From contig NZ_JAXCLA010000010.1 in NCBI RefSeq assembly GCF_034043675.1, positions 260,395 through 324,394 on the forward strand: a stretch of DNA of 64,000 nucleotides. Direction: 5' to 3'. The stretch comes from KK5 sp034043675. Its GTDB lineage: Bacteria > Pseudomonadota > Gammaproteobacteria > Burkholderiales > Burkholderiaceae_C. This document shows, in pieces, positions 1 to 9,150 of this stretch. A model generated the notes under the pieces. It did no database searches and was not told the origin of the DNA. It saw only the letters and a list, made by a program, of their open reading frames with translations. Positions within the stretch are counted from its first letter, which is position 1. Each line of letters opens with the position of its first letter. The translations under genes and the position numbers were made by a program.

Positions 1-144
1 CACCTGCCGCTCGCCGAAGGACTTGGCGAGCCCGCGCAGCTTCAGCGGCACGCCGCCACGCGCCGGGGTCAGCGGCGAGCGCTCGGTGGCGTTGGGGGCG
101 CGGGCGGCTGCGCCGAGCAGGTCGATTTCGGTGAAGACAGTCAT
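1..144 (-). CDS. ssuB: SsuB, sulfonate ABC transporter ATPase (N-terminal fragment)
   Basis: Only the first 48 codons are inside the window, and the gene continues past the left edge. The reading frame starts at the ATG ending at 144 and reaches a segment (LKLRGLAKSFGERQV) typical of the beginning of an ABC ATPase domain just before the Walker A loop. It lies downstream of ssuC in the same orientation. Members of this family energise import of aliphatic sulfonates through SsuC. The identity depends mainly on operon context because no Walker motif is visible. Confidence 0.75.
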   Translation of the reverse strand, partial: MTVFTEIDLLGAAARAPNATERSPLTPARGGVPLKLRGLAKSFGERQV

Positions 145-307
145 GTCGGTTTTCCAGGATGTCCCGATGAACAGGCTGCTCGGTATTCCGGGCCGAGCGC
201 CGGGCCGCTCCCAAGCCGGCCCGTCTGGCGGCATGCTCGCGGCTCGATGCCGCGAGTGCCGCCGTCCCCTCGGGGGACCGGCCAACGTACTCGTTGGACG
301 AGGGGCT

Positions 308-1066
308 TCATGTCTGATACCCCGGGTGCCAGCGAAGCCAGGAACGCTCGAGAGCGCGCGCCAGCACGTCGGCGGCCTTGCCCAGCAGTGCGTAGACGAG
401 GATGCCGACGAGCACCACGTCCGTCTGCAGGAACTCGCGGGCGTTCATCGTCATGTAGCCGATGCCGGACTGCGCCGAGATCGTCTCGGCCACGATCAGC
501 AGCACCCACATCAGGCCCAACGAGAAGCGCAGCCCGACGAGGATGGAGGCCGTGGCGCCCGGCAGGATCACCTGGGCGTAGAGCTTCCAGCCCGAGAGGC
601 CGTAGGAACGCGCCATCTCGATCAGGTCGCGGTCCACGTTGCGGATGCCGTGGAAGGTGTTCAGGTAGACCGGGAAGAACACGCCCAGCGCCACCAGGAA
701 GAGCTTGGCCGTCTCGTCGATGCCGAACCACAGGATCACTAGCGGGATCAGCGCCAGCGGCGGGATGTTGCGCAGCATCTGCAGCGAGGTGTCCAGCGCC
801 GTCTCGGCCCAGCGCAACGAGCCGGTCAGCAAGCCCAGCGCCAAGCCCAGGCCTGCACCGATCGCGAAGCCCGTGGACGCCCGCACGGTGCTGACCCACA
901 GATGCCGCCACAACTCGCCCGATTCGGCCAGCGAGACCGCCGCCTGCAGCACGGCCCAGGGCGCCGGCAACACGCGGGTGGAAAGCCAGCCGAGCTGCGC
1001 GGCGGCCTGCCACAGCACGATCGTCGCGATGGGCAGCAGCCAGGGAACCAGTCTTTCGAGCTTCAT
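308..1066 (-). CDS. ssuC: SsuC, sulfonate ABC transporter permease
   Basis: A 252-residue inner-membrane permease of the BPD_transp_1 type. It has a hydrophobic N-terminal segment (LVPWLLPIATIVLWQ) and several later membrane spans. The EAA-type loop that contacts the ATPase is seen as EMARSYGLSGWKLYAQVILPG. Length matches SsuC/TauC proteins. The ATG ending at 1066 was chosen because upstream codons in this frame read as low-complexity shadow of ssuD. It sits 8 bp downstream of ssuD and upstream of ssuB, so it should form the membrane channel of the sulfonate importer. Confidence 0.9.
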   Translation of the reverse strand: MKLERLVPWLLPIATIVLWQAAAQLGWLSTRVLPAPWAVLQAAVSLAESGELWRHLWVSTVRASTGFAIGAGLGLALGLLTGSLRWAETALDTSLQMLRNIPPLALIPLVILWFGIDETAKLFLVALGVFFPVYLNTFHGIRNVDRDLIEMARSYGLSGWKLYAQVILPGATASILVGLRFSLGLMWVLLIVAETISAQSGIGYMTMNAREFLQTDVVLVGILVYALLGKAADVLARALERSWLRWHPGYQT

Positions 1067-1074
1067 CGCCGTGC

Positions 1075-2250
1075 TCAGCTCGCCGCGGCCAGCTTGCCGG
1101 GCACGTGGTGGTTGGCGACGATCTCGCCGAACGGGCCGGTGAGCTTGGGCGACTGCAGCTTCTCCTGCAACTGCAGCGGCAGCAGCGGGAACACCAGCTC
1201 GGCGAAGCGGTAGGCCTCCTCCAGGTGCGGGTAGCCCGAGAGCACGAAGTTGTCCAGGCCCAGCGCCGCGTATTCCTTGATGCGATCGGCCACCTGCTGC
1301 GGGTTGCCGACCAGGGCTGTGCCGGCACCGCCGCGCACCAGGCCCACGCCGGCCCACAGGTTCGGCGCAATCTCCAGGCCCTCGCGCACATTGGCCTTGT
1401 TCAGCTTGCCCTTGTTCAGCTCGGCCATGCGGCGCTGGCCGACCGAGTCCATCTGCGAGAACTTGGCCTGCGCGGTGGCGATCACGCTCTCGTCGAGATG
1501 GCTCACCAGCTTGGCCGCGGCGGCCCAGGCCTCGTCCTCGGTCTCGCGCACGATCACGTGCAGGCGGATGCCGTAGCTGAGCGCCCTGCCCTTGGCAGCC
1601 GCGCGGGCGCCCACGTCGGCCAGCTTGGCGGCGACGGCGGCCGGCGGCTCGCCCCAGGTCAGGTAGGTGTCCACCTGCTCGGCGGCCAGGTCGTGCGCCT
1701 CTTCGGACGATCCGCCGAAGAAGACCGGCGGATAGGGCTTGGCGATCGGCGGGTACAGCAGCTTGCCGCCCTTCACGCGCAGTTGCTCGCCGTCGAAGTC
1801 CACCGCCTCGCCCTCATGGCTGGCGGCCAGCACCTCGCGCCAGATCTGCAGGAACTCGCGCGACAGCTCGTAGCGCTCGGCGTGCGAGAGGAACAGCCCG
1901 TCGCCGGCCAGTTCCTCCGGATCGCCGCCGGTGACGAGGTTGACCAGCAGCCGGCCGCCCGAGAGGCGATCCAGCGTGGCCGCCATGCGGGCGGACTGCA
2001 CCGGCTGCACGAGGCCCGGCCGCAGCGCGACCAGGAACTTCAACCGCCGCGTCGCCTCGATCAGGCTGGCGGCGACGATCCAGCTGTCCTCGCAACTGCG
2101 GCCGGTGGGCAGCAGCACGCCCTCGTAGCCGAGAGAATCGGCAGCGATCGCCACCTGCCGGTAGTAGTTGACGTCGGCCACGCGGGCGCCGTGCGAGGTA
2201 CCCAAGTAGCGCGAATCGCCGTGGGTGGGGATGAACCAGAAGATCTTCAT
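1075..2250 (-). CDS. ssuD: SsuD, FMNH2-dependent alkanesulfonate monooxygenase
   Basis: 391 residues of the bacterial luciferase-like flavin monooxygenase family. It begins MKIFWFIPTHGDSRYLG and contains RLKFLVALRPG and LVNLVTGGDPEELAGDG, which are characteristic SsuD segments. The enzyme desulfonates alkanesulfonates to aldehyde and sulfite using FMNH2 delivered by the reductase encoded upstream. Its ATG overlaps the ssuA stop codon (ATGA), indicating translational coupling. The slightly long C-terminus compared with E. coli SsuD is not unusual. Confidence 0.95.
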   Translation of the reverse strand: MKIFWFIPTHGDSRYLGTSHGARVADVNYYRQVAIAADSLGYEGVLLPTGRSCEDSWIVAASLIEATRRLKFLVALRPGLVQPVQSARMAATLDRLSGGRLLVNLVTGGDPEELAGDGLFLSHAERYELSREFLQIWREVLAASHEGEAVDFDGEQLRVKGGKLLYPPIAKPYPPVFFGGSSEEAHDLAAEQVDTYLTWGEPPAAVAAKLADVGARAAAKGRALSYGIRLHVIVRETEDEAWAAAAKLVSHLDESVIATAQAKFSQMDSVGQRRMAELNKGKLNKANVREGLEIAPNLWAGVGLVRGGAGTALVGNPQQVADRIKEYAALGLDNFVLSGYPHLEEAYRFAELVFPLLPLQLQEKLQSPKLTGPFGEIVANHHVPGKLAAAS

Positions 2251-3203
2251 TTCTGTGCAGTCTTGAGCGAGGTCGGCAGCGCGTCGACGATGCGGATGGG
2301 CTTGGGGATCAGCTTCAGCTCGTAGAAGGCATCGGCGATCTTCTGCTGCTCGGCGGCAACGCCCGTGGTGATCGGCTGGATGCCGTAGGCGAAGCGGCCG
2401 GCGGCCAGCTCGGTGGTGGACGGGTCGAGCCCGATCTGCGGCGCCAGCACGGCGGCCACGGCCTTGTCGTTGCCCTGGGCCCAGCGATCGAGCTTGGCGA
2501 GTTCATCGACGATGGCCTGGATGGTCTGCGGGTTCTTCTCCGCGTAGCCGCGGGCGGCCAGGTAGAACTGCGTGTTGGCGACCACGCCGCGGCCATCGGC
2601 CAGCACGCGGGCGTTCAGTTGCCGCTCGGCTGCCGCCAGGAACGGATCCCAGATCACCCAGGCGTCCACCGCGCCCCGCTCGAAGGCGGCGCGCGCATCG
2701 GCCGGTGCCAGGTAGACGGTCTGCACGTCGCTGTACTTCACGCCGTGCTTTTCCAGCAGTTTGACGAGCAGGTAGTGGACGTTGGAGCCCTTATTCAGCG
2801 CGATGCGCTTGCCCTTCAGCTCGGCCACGCTCTTCAGCACCGAGTCCTTGGGCACGACGATGGCCTCCGAGCTCGGTGCGGGCGGCTGGTTGGCGACGTA
2901 GACCAGGTCCGCACCGGCGGCCTGCGCGAAGATCGGCGGCGCTTCGCCGACGGTGCCGAAGTCGACCGAGCCGACGTTGAGCCCTTCCAGCAGTTGCGGA
3001 CCGGCCGGGAACTCGATCCATCGCACGCTGATGCCCAAGGGGGCGAGGCGCTTCTCCAGGTCGCCCTTGGCCTTCAGCAAGGTCAGCGTGCCGTACTTCT
3101 GAAAGCCGATGCGCAGTTCGGACGGGTTGCCCTGCGCCTGGGCGCCGGTGCTCGCCAGCGCGGCGGTGAGGATCAGCGAGAGGGTGTGGCGGCGGTTCAG
3201 CAT
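2247..3203 (-). CDS. ssuA: SsuA, aliphatic sulfonate-binding periplasmic protein
   Basis: 318-residue solute-binding protein with a Sec signal peptide (MLNRRHTLSLILTAALASTG, cleavage near AQA) followed by LRIGFQKYGTLTLLKAKG, the usual start of the mature SsuA/TauA fold. It should capture sulfonates in the periplasm for SsuC/SsuB. Two starts are possible: the ATG ending at 3203, with a GGAG about 9 nt upstream, or a GTG ending at 3224 that overlaps the reductase stop codon. The ATG gives a cleaner signal peptide and is preferred. Confidence 0.9.
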   Translation of the reverse strand: MLNRRHTLSLILTAALASTGAQAQGNPSELRIGFQKYGTLTLLKAKGDLEKRLAPLGISVRWIEFPAGPQLLEGLNVGSVDFGTVGEAPPIFAQAAGADLVYVANQPPAPSSEAIVVPKDSVLKSVAELKGKRIALNKGSNVHYLLVKLLEKHGVKYSDVQTVYLAPADARAAFERGAVDAWVIWDPFLAAAERQLNARVLADGRGVVANTQFYLAARGYAEKNPQTIQAIVDELAKLDRWAQGNDKAVAAVLAPQIGLDPSTTELAAGRFAYGIQPITTGVAAEQQKIADAFYELKLIPKPIRIVDALPTSLKTAQK

Positions 3204-3220
3204 CGAATGGGGCTCCGGGG

Positions 3221-3769
3221 TCACTGGGCAAGCGCGGGTTCGGTGCGCGGCAGACGTTCGAAGACGGCGGCGGCGCCGACGGACAGCCGCCGCGCGATCT
3301 CGTCGCCGACCTGGTAGCTGCCGTCATCGGCGCGTGGCAGTTGCGCGTCGGTCGCGAAGACCGGGTCCAGCGGCGAGCGCGCGCCCAGCGAGGACAGCAC
3401 CGGCTGCAGCGCGTAGTCCAGCGCCAGCAGGTGGGCCAGGCTGCCGCCGGTGGCCAGCGGCCAGATGGTCTTGCCCTTCAGGCCGTCCTGCGGCAGCAGG
3501 TCGAGGAAGACCTTCAGCAGGCCGCTGTAGGCCGCCTTGTAGATCGGCGTGGCCAGCACGATGACCTGCGCCTGGGCCACGGTCTGCACGGCCTGCTGGA
3601 TGCCGCCATGCTCGAAATCGGCATGCAGCAGCGCCGCAGGCGGCAGCTCGCGCAGGCGCAAGGTCTGCGAGGTCAGGCCCAGGTGCTGCAGGCGCTCGCT
3701 GGCGGCGGCGAGCAAGGCGCCGGAGCGCGAACGGGCGCTCGGGCTGGCAGCGATCAGCAGGATGCTCAT
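3221..3769 (-). CDS. ssuE: NAD(P)H-dependent FMN reductase (SsuE/MsuE type)
   Basis: 182 residues of the flavodoxin-like NADPH-dependent FMN reductase family. The N-terminus MSILLIAASPSARSRSGALL is the phosphate-binding start, and VIVLATPIYKAAYSGLLKVFLDLLP is the family hallmark. It supplies FMNH2 to SsuD. It is the first gene of the ssu operon and ends overlapping or abutting ssuA. The start is the ATG ending at 3769. The same frame stays open further upstream, but that stretch is antisense to the divergent aldo/keto reductase and was excluded. Confidence 0.92.
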   Translation of the reverse strand: MSILLIAASPSARSRSGALLAAASERLQHLGLTSQTLRLRELPPAALLHADFEHGGIQQAVQTVAQAQVIVLATPIYKAAYSGLLKVFLDLLPQDGLKGKTIWPLATGGSLAHLLALDYALQPVLSSLGARSPLDPVFATDAQLPRADDGSYQVGDEIARRLSVGAAAVFERLPRTEPALAQ

Positions 3770-3773
3770 GGTT

Positions 3774-3841
3774 GTTCTTCGTTCTTCCGGGATGCGATGG
3801 ACGCACTCTAGAAAGCGCAGTTCGCACCGTGAACGAAGAAC
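3774..3841. promoter_or_regulatory. 11-bp inverted repeat in the ssuE / aldo-keto reductase divergent promoter region
   Basis: GTTCTTCGTTC at 3774-3784 is repeated as its exact reverse complement GAACGAAGAAC at 3831-3841, with 46 bp between arms. It lies in the 135-bp gap between the divergent ssu operon and the aldo/keto reductase gene. A regulator-binding role is inferred only from position and symmetry. Confidence 0.35.
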
Positions 3842-3904
3842 TTCGCATGTGCTTAGTCGGTCGCTGCTAGGCTCCTTCGCCAGCAAGCTAGGAGCACGAC
3901 CGCC

Positions 3905-4906
3905 ATGCAATACCGCAACCTGGGCAAGAGCCCGCTGAGAGTCTCCACCCTGTGCCTGGGCACGATGATGTTCGCCGGCCCGACCGACATCGCCGAGGCG
4001 CGCCGCATCGTCGAACACGCGCAAGACCACGGCGTGAACTTCATCGACACCGCCGACGTCTACACGACCGGCCAGTCCGAGATCATGGTCGGGGAGCTGA
4101 TCAAGCCGCGCCGCCACGACTGGGTGCTCGCCACCAAGCTCGGCAACAAGATGAGCGAGCGGCCGAACGAATCGCAGTATTCGCGCGCCTGGGTGATCCG
4201 CGAATGCGAGGCCAGCCTGCGGCGCCTGCAGGCCGAGCACATCGACATCTACTACCTGCACCGCGATTTCACCGGCATGGACCTGGAGGAGCCGCTGCGC
4301 GCGATCCAGCACCTGCTGCAGGCCGGCAAGATCCGCTACTGGGGCCTCTCGAACTTCCGCGGCTGGCGCATCGCCGAGGCCGTCCACCTGGCGCGGCAGC
4401 TCAACATGCCCGGCCCAGTCGTCTGCCAGCCCTACTACAACCTGCTGAACCGCATGCCCGAGGTCGAGATCCTGCCGGCCTGCCAGCACCACGGCATCGG
4501 CGTCGTGCCCTACAGCCCGATCGCCCGCGGCGTGCTGACCGGCAAGTACGCACCCGGCCAGCCGCCGGCGGCCGACACGCGCGCCGGCCGCGGCGACAAG
4601 CGCATCCTGGAAACCGAGTTCCGCGAGGAATCGCTGCAGATCGCGCAAACCTTGAAGGGCCACTGCGAGGGCAAGGACATCTCGCTGGCCCATTTCGCCA
4701 CCGCCTGGGTACTGGCGCACCAAGCCATCAGCAGCGTGATCGCCGGCCCGCGCACGCTGGCGCAGTGGCAGGACTACCTGGGTGCGCTGGACCTGAAGAT
4801 CACCGAGGACGACGAGACCCTGGTCGACTCGCTGGTGCCGCCGGGGCACCCGTCCACGCCGGGCTACACCGACCCGGCCTATCCGCTGTATCCGCGCCGG
4901 GCCTGA
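3905..4906 (+). CDS. Aldo/keto reductase
   Basis: 333-residue TIM-barrel oxidoreductase. It starts MQYRNLGKSPLRVSTLCLGT and has the family tetrad context: NFIDTADVY (Asp and Tyr), ATKLGNK (Lys) and YYLHRDF (His). The segment VVPYSPIARGVLTGKY is the usual cofactor-binding region. Such proteins reduce aldehydes or ketones with NADPH in the cytoplasm. It is divergent from the ssu operon, so it could act on aldehydes released by SsuD, but that link is only inference from adjacency. Confidence 0.88.
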   Translation: MQYRNLGKSPLRVSTLCLGTMMFAGPTDIAEARRIVEHAQDHGVNFIDTADVYTTGQSEIMVGELIKPRRHDWVLATKLGNKMSERPNESQYSRAWVIRECEASLRRLQAEHIDIYYLHRDFTGMDLEEPLRAIQHLLQAGKIRYWGLSNFRGWRIAEAVHLARQLNMPGPVVCQPYYNLLNRMPEVEILPACQHHGIGVVPYSPIARGVLTGKYAPGQPPAADTRAGRGDKRILETEFREESLQIAQTLKGHCEGKDISLAHFATAWVLAHQAISSVIAGPRTLAQWQDYLGALDLKITEDDETLVDSLVPPGHPSTPGYTDPAYPLYPRRA

Positions 4907-4916
4907 TCAGCTCAGC

Positions 4917-6185
4917 TCAGTGCTTGTGTTCGATCGACTCGCCGTGCACTCTTGCGTGCCACAGCGAGGCGGCGAACACGCCCATGCCAGCCAGCGACAG
5001 CAGCGCGCCGACCCAGCCGGTCGAGGTCCAGCCCAGGCCGGCCGCGATCGTCGCGCCGCCGAGCCAGGCGCCCAGCGCGTTGGCGATGTTGAAGGCCGAA
5101 TGGTTCAGCGCGGCGGCGAGCGTCTGCGCGTCGCCGGCCACGTCCATCAGCCGGATCTGCAGCGCCGGGCCCACCGCGACGACCGTGCCCAGCAGGAAGA
5201 CCGACAGCGCCGCCGTGGCCGGGTGCTGGGCGGTGAACACCAGCGAGCCGAGCACCAGCGCGCTCCAGGCCAGCACGCCGCCGATCGTCTTCATCAGCGC
5301 CTTGTCGGCTAGCCGTGAGCCGACCAGGTTGCCCGCCACCATGCCGACGCCGAACAGCGCCAGCACCAGCGGCACGGCGCCCACCGACAGGCCCGCCACT
5401 TCAGTGAGGATCGGCTTCACGTAGCTGAACACGGCGAACATGCCGCCAAAGCCGATCGCGCCGATGCCCAAGGTCAGCCAGACCTGGGCCTTGGCCAGCG
5501 CGCCCAGCTCCCGCCAGGGGCTCGCGCCCGGCGCCGCCTTCAGGTCGGGCACCCAGCGGTACACCAGCACAGCGGCCAGCATTGCGATCGCGCCGACGAG
5601 GAGGAAGGCCGAACGCCAGCCCCAGTGCTGCCCCAGCCAGGCGGCCAGCGGCACACCCACCAGGGTGGCGGTGGTCAGCCCCAGCATCACCAGGCCCACC
5701 GCGCTCGCGCGCCGGTCGGGCGGCGCCAGGGCCGCAGCCACCAGCGCGCTGACGCCGAAGTACGTGCCGTGCGGCAGGCCGGTCAGCAGGCGCAGCAGAT
5801 TCAGTGAGAGGTAGCCCGGCGCCATCGCGCTGGCCACATTGCCCAGCGCGAACAGCGCCATCAGCGCGATCAGCAAGGTGCGGCGCGACCAGTTGGCCGT
5901 CGCCACCGCCAGCACCGGCGCACCGACGACGACGCCCAGCGCATAGGCGCTGATCACATGGCCCGCCTCGGGGATGGAAACACCCAGGTCGCGCGCCACC
6001 TCGGGCAGCAGGCCCATGATGACGAACTCACCGGTACCAATCGCGAAGCCACCGACGCCCAGCGCCAGCACCGCCGGCCAGAACAGCTCGCGCTGCTGCG
6101 CCCGGCGACGCGCGAAAGACTGGCTGATCGGAGCGGCGGCGCTCGCCAAAGCCGGCGCCAGGGGCTTGCTGATGATGGGGTCCAT
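4917..6185 (-). CDS. MFS transporter, DHA1 family (AraJ/YdhP-like exporter)
   Basis: 422-residue inner-membrane protein with about 12 predicted spans. The segment AIGTGEFVIMGLLPEVARDLGVSIPEAGHVISAYALGVVVGAPV is cited here only by its start and end, at residues about 50-92; it is the signature of the AraJ/sugar-efflux branch of MFS exporters. The gene is convergent with the aldo/keto reductase and about 110 bp upstream of the LigK-like gene stop. Its substrate cannot be read from sequence. Confidence 0.85.
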   Translation of the reverse strand: MDPIISKPLAPALASAAAPISQSFARRRAQQRELFWPAVLALGVGGFAIGTGEFVIMGLLPEVARDLGVSIPEAGHVISAYALGVVVGAPVLAVATANWSRRTLLIALMALFALGNVASAMAPGYLSLNLLRLLTGLPHGTYFGVSALVAAALAPPDRRASAVGLVMLGLTTATLVGVPLAAWLGQHWGWRSAFLLVGAIAMLAAVLVYRWVPDLKAAPGASPWRELGALAKAQVWLTLGIGAIGFGGMFAVFSYVKPILTEVAGLSVGAVPLVLALFGVGMVAGNLVGSRLADKALMKTIGGVLAWSALVLGSLVFTAQHPATAALSVFLLGTVVAVGPALQIRLMDVAGDAQTLAAALNHSAFNIANALGAWLGGATIAAGLGWTSTGWVGALLSLAGMGVFAASLWHARVHGESIEHKH

Positions 6186-6293
6186 CCCTCAATTTTGCTG
6201 CATAGCAGCATTCCTGCGGGCACCTGGGGTCAATTCGGGCGTGGCTGCAACGCAGCGTCGTGCGCAGATCGCCCGACTATTGAGCAGCGAATG

Positions 6294-6977
6294 TCAGTCG
6301 ACATAACGGAGCCCAGCTTTCGCCAGCGGCTCGCGCATCGCATACATGTCCAGGCCCAGCACCCCCGAGGCCAGCTTCGCGCGCTTCTCGCCCTCGAAGG
6401 CTTCGCGCTTCGCTGCGGCCACGGCCACTTCGGCGACCCGCGCAGCCGGCACGCAGACGATGCCGTCGTCGTCCGCCACAACCGCGTCGCCGGGCGTCAC
6501 CAGCATGCCGGCGCAGACGATGGGCACGTTGACCGAGCCGAGCGTGGCCTTGACCGTGCCCTTGGCGCTGATGGCCTTGCTCCACACCGGGAAGCCCATC
6601 TCGGTGAGCGTCTTCACGTCGCGCACGCCGGCGTCGATGATCAGCGCCTTCGCTCCTCTTGCCTGGAAGCTGGTGGCCAGCAGGTCGCCGAAGTAGCCGT
6701 CGGTGCATTCGGCGGTGACGGCGGCGACGACGATGTCGCCGGGCCGGATCTGCTCGGCGGCGACGTGCAGCATCCAGTTGTCGCCGGGTTGCAGCAGCAC
6801 GGTCACGGCGGTGCCGGAGATCTGGGCGCCGGCGTAGATCGGTCGCATATAGGGTTGGAGCAGACCGACGCGGCCCATGGCTTCGTGCACGGTCGCGGTG
6901 CCGAGGGCGGCGAGCTGTTCGGTGGCCGTAGCATCAGCGCGTTGGATGTGGCGGTAGACAACGCCGAGTTCGTACAT
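6294..6977 (-). CDS. ligK: 4-carboxy-4-hydroxy-2-oxoadipate aldolase, LigK/RraA-like
   Basis: 227 residues of the RraA-like aldolase family. Supporting segments are TVHEAMGRVGLLQPYMRP at the N-terminus, the conserved PGDIVVAAVTAECTDGYFG and GARALIIDAGVRD-type motif (here ALIIDAGVRDVKTL), and DAVVADDDGIVCVPAARV. Class II aldolases of this type cleave 4-carboxy-4-hydroxy-2-oxoadipate to pyruvate and oxaloacetate, the last step of protocatechuate 4,5-cleavage and gallate degradation. It follows the LigJ-like gene after 1 bp, which supports this assignment over RNase-E regulator RraA. Confidence 0.85.
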   Translation of the reverse strand: MYELGVVYRHIQRADATATEQLAALGTATVHEAMGRVGLLQPYMRPIYAGAQISGTAVTVLLQPGDNWMLHVAAEQIRPGDIVVAAVTAECTDGYFGDLLATSFQARGAKALIIDAGVRDVKTLTEMGFPVWSKAISAKGTVKATLGSVNVPIVCAGMLVTPGDAVVADDDGIVCVPAARVAEVAVAAAKREAFEGEKRAKLASGVLGLDMYAMREPLAKAGLRYVD

Positions 6978-6978
6978 C

Positions 6979-7998
6979 TCAGAGTCCTTTGGCTTTCAGT
7001 TGTGCGTCCAGGCGGCTGAAGACGCGGCGGGCATTGCCTTCGAAGATCGCATGGCGGTCTTCTGCGCTGATGGCGGCGGCCTGGATGTAGCGCCGGGTGT
7101 CGTCGTAGGCGTGGCCGGTCTCGGGGTCGATGCCGCGCACGGCGCCGATCATCTCGGAGGCGAAGAGCACGTTCTTCACCGGGATGACCTGGGTGAGCAG
7201 GTCGATGCCGGGCTGGTGGTAGACGCAGGTATCGAAGAAGAGGTTGTTCAGCAGGTGTTCGCTGAGCAGGGGCTTCTTCATCTCTTGCGCGAGGCCCCTG
7301 AAGCGGCCCCAGTGGTAGGGCACGGCGCCGCCGCCGTGGGGGATCAGGAACTTCAGCGTGGGGAAGTCCTTGAAGAGATCGCCCTGCAGGCACTGCATGA
7401 AGGCGGTGGTGTCGGCGTTCAGGTAGTGGGCGCCGGTGGTGTGGAAGCAGGCGTTGCAGCTGGTGCTCACGTGGATCATCGCGGGGATGTCCAGTTCGAC
7501 CATCTTTTCGTAGATCGGGTACCAGTGGCGGTCGGTCAGCGGCGGGCTGGTCCAGTGGCCGCCGGAAGGGTCGGGGTTCAGGTTGAGGCCGACGTTGCCG
7601 TACTGTTCGACGCAGCGCAGCAGTTCGGGGATGCACGTGGCCGGGTCGACGCCGGGGCTCTGGGGGAGCATGGCGGCGGGCACGAAGTGGTCCGGGAAGA
7701 GCTGGCTGACGCGGAAGCACAGCTCGTTGCAGATGGCGGCCCAGGTGGCGGAGGTCTCGAAGTCGCCGATGTGATGGGCCATGAAGCTGGCGCGGGGGCT
7801 GAAGATGGTGAGGTCGCTGCCGCGCTCGCGCATCTTGGCCAGCTGGTTCAGCTCGATGGACTCGCACAGTTCGTCGTCGCTGATCCGCAGCTCGGAGGCC
7901 GAGGGGCCGCGGCCGGGCAAGGCGGCGATCTGCTTGTCGCGCCAGGCGCCCAGCGCTGCCGGTGCCGTCGTGTAGTGGCCGTGGACGTCGATGATCAT
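6979..7998 (-). CDS. ligJ: 4-oxalomesaconate hydratase, LigJ-like (amidohydrolase fold)
   Basis: 339-residue amidohydrolase-2 protein starting MIIDVHGHYTTAPAALGAWR, with the metal-binding HxH (HGH) at residues 6-8 and later His motifs (IHVSTSC, LIPHGGGAVPYHWGRF). Length and N-terminus resemble LigJ, which hydrates 4-oxalomesaconate to 4-carboxy-4-hydroxy-2-oxoadipate. The adjacent LigK-like aldolase uses that product, so the two genes encode consecutive steps. Another amidohydrolase decarboxylase is possible but less likely given the neighbour. Confidence 0.82.
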   Translation of the reverse strand: MIIDVHGHYTTAPAALGAWRDKQIAALPGRGPSASELRISDDELCESIELNQLAKMRERGSDLTIFSPRASFMAHHIGDFETSATWAAICNELCFRVSQLFPDHFVPAAMLPQSPGVDPATCIPELLRCVEQYGNVGLNLNPDPSGGHWTSPPLTDRHWYPIYEKMVELDIPAMIHVSTSCNACFHTTGAHYLNADTTAFMQCLQGDLFKDFPTLKFLIPHGGGAVPYHWGRFRGLAQEMKKPLLSEHLLNNLFFDTCVYHQPGIDLLTQVIPVKNVLFASEMIGAVRGIDPETGHAYDDTRRYIQAAAISAEDRHAIFEGNARRVFSRLDAQLKAKGL

Positions 7999-8019
7999 CG
8001 GGAACTCTCCGGGAACGAA

Positions 8020-9048
8020 TCAGAAGCGGTGGTTGATGCCCACCGTGCAGCCCATCTGGTTGGACGCGCCGGCGGTGTTGAGCGCCGTCACCACGGCGGT
8101 CTTGTACTTGGTGCGGTCGAGCTCGACGTAGAGCTTGGTGCGCTTGGACAGCAGGTAGTCGAGGCCGGCGATGGTCATGTCCTTGCCGCGCGCCTTGTCG
8201 GTGGTGGAGGTGGTGCGGTAGAAGCCGGCCGTCAGCTTCAGGTTCTGGGTGAATGAGTAGCCGCCGCCGCCGAAGGTATTGCGCGTCGCGGTGTTGGGGG
8301 CCGTGCCTTCGAGGTCGATCGTGTCGAGCATGTATCCGCCGGATACGGCCCAGTCGCCGTACTTGAAGGCGGCGCCGACGAGGTAGTAGTCCTCGTCGCG
8401 GTAGACGCTGCCCACCAGCACGCTGCGGCGGTTGTAGGAGGCGCCGGTGGTGAAGCCCTCGCCGTAGTACTGCAGACCGACGCCGTGGGCCGAGCCATTG
8501 CTGTTGCTGCCGGCAACCTCGCCGAAGGCATTCTCCAGCTCGAGCTTGAAGCCGCCGAACTCGCCCACGTACTTGAGGTCGTTGCTGAAGCGCGTGCCGC
8601 TGGAGGCCTGGGTCAGCGGGATCAACGGCGTGTAGTTGAAGTGGAAGGGGTCGTAGTCGAGGATGAAGTCGTGCGAGATCGTGTACTGCCGGCCCGCGTC
8701 GATCGAGCCCCAGGAGCCCTTCAGGCCGACGAAGGCCTGGCGCTGCCAGAACGTGTTGGTGGTGTTGTCCAGCGCGCCGGTGGCCAGGTTGAAGCCGTGC
8801 TCCAGCAGGAAGTGCGCATCCAGGCCGCCGCCGAGCTGCTCAGCGCCCCCAATGTCGAGCTTGTTGGAGCTGTTCCAGCCGTTCGAGCCCATGAAGGTCT
8901 TGCTGTCGCCGGCAGGGTTGACGTGCGTCAGGTGGCGCACGCCGCCGTCCGCGGTGCCGAAGATCTTGACTTCGGTCTGGGCCTGGGCCGCGGTGGCGGA
9001 TGCGATCAGGGCCAGTACCGCAAGGGATCGGGCAGATTGGTGATTCAT
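8020..9048 (-). CDS. Outer-membrane porin (betaproteobacterial Gram-negative porin family)
   Basis: 342 residues with a signal peptide ending ATAAQA. The mature start QTEVKIFGTADGGVRHLTHV and alternating β-strands run to a C-terminal aromatic residue (GCTVGINHRF), as expected for outer-membrane β-barrels. The internal FVGLKGSWGSIDAGRQYT is a typical porin segment. The start is the ATG ending at 9048; an in-frame upstream extension lacks signal-peptide character. It lies inside the catabolic operon and probably admits the aromatic or dicarboxylate substrate. Confidence 0.9.
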   Translation of the reverse strand: MNHQSARSLAVLALIASATAAQAQTEVKIFGTADGGVRHLTHVNPAGDSKTFMGSNGWNSSNKLDIGGAEQLGGGLDAHFLLEHGFNLATGALDNTTNTFWQRQAFVGLKGSWGSIDAGRQYTISHDFILDYDPFHFNYTPLIPLTQASSGTRFSNDLKYVGEFGGFKLELENAFGEVAGSNSNGSAHGVGLQYYGEGFTTGASYNRRSVLVGSVYRDEDYYLVGAAFKYGDWAVSGGYMLDTIDLEGTAPNTATRNTFGGGGYSFTQNLKLTAGFYRTTSTTDKARGKDMTIAGLDYLLSKRTKLYVELDRTKYKTAVVTALNTAGASNQMGCTVGINHRF

Positions 9049-9150
9049 CGATGTCTCCGTGCGCCGGTCTTTGCCGGCATGGTTGCAAAAAAAGGGCGAG
9101 CAAGGCCAGCGGTGCCGCATGGACCGCAGGCAAACAGGTGTGTGCGGGTG

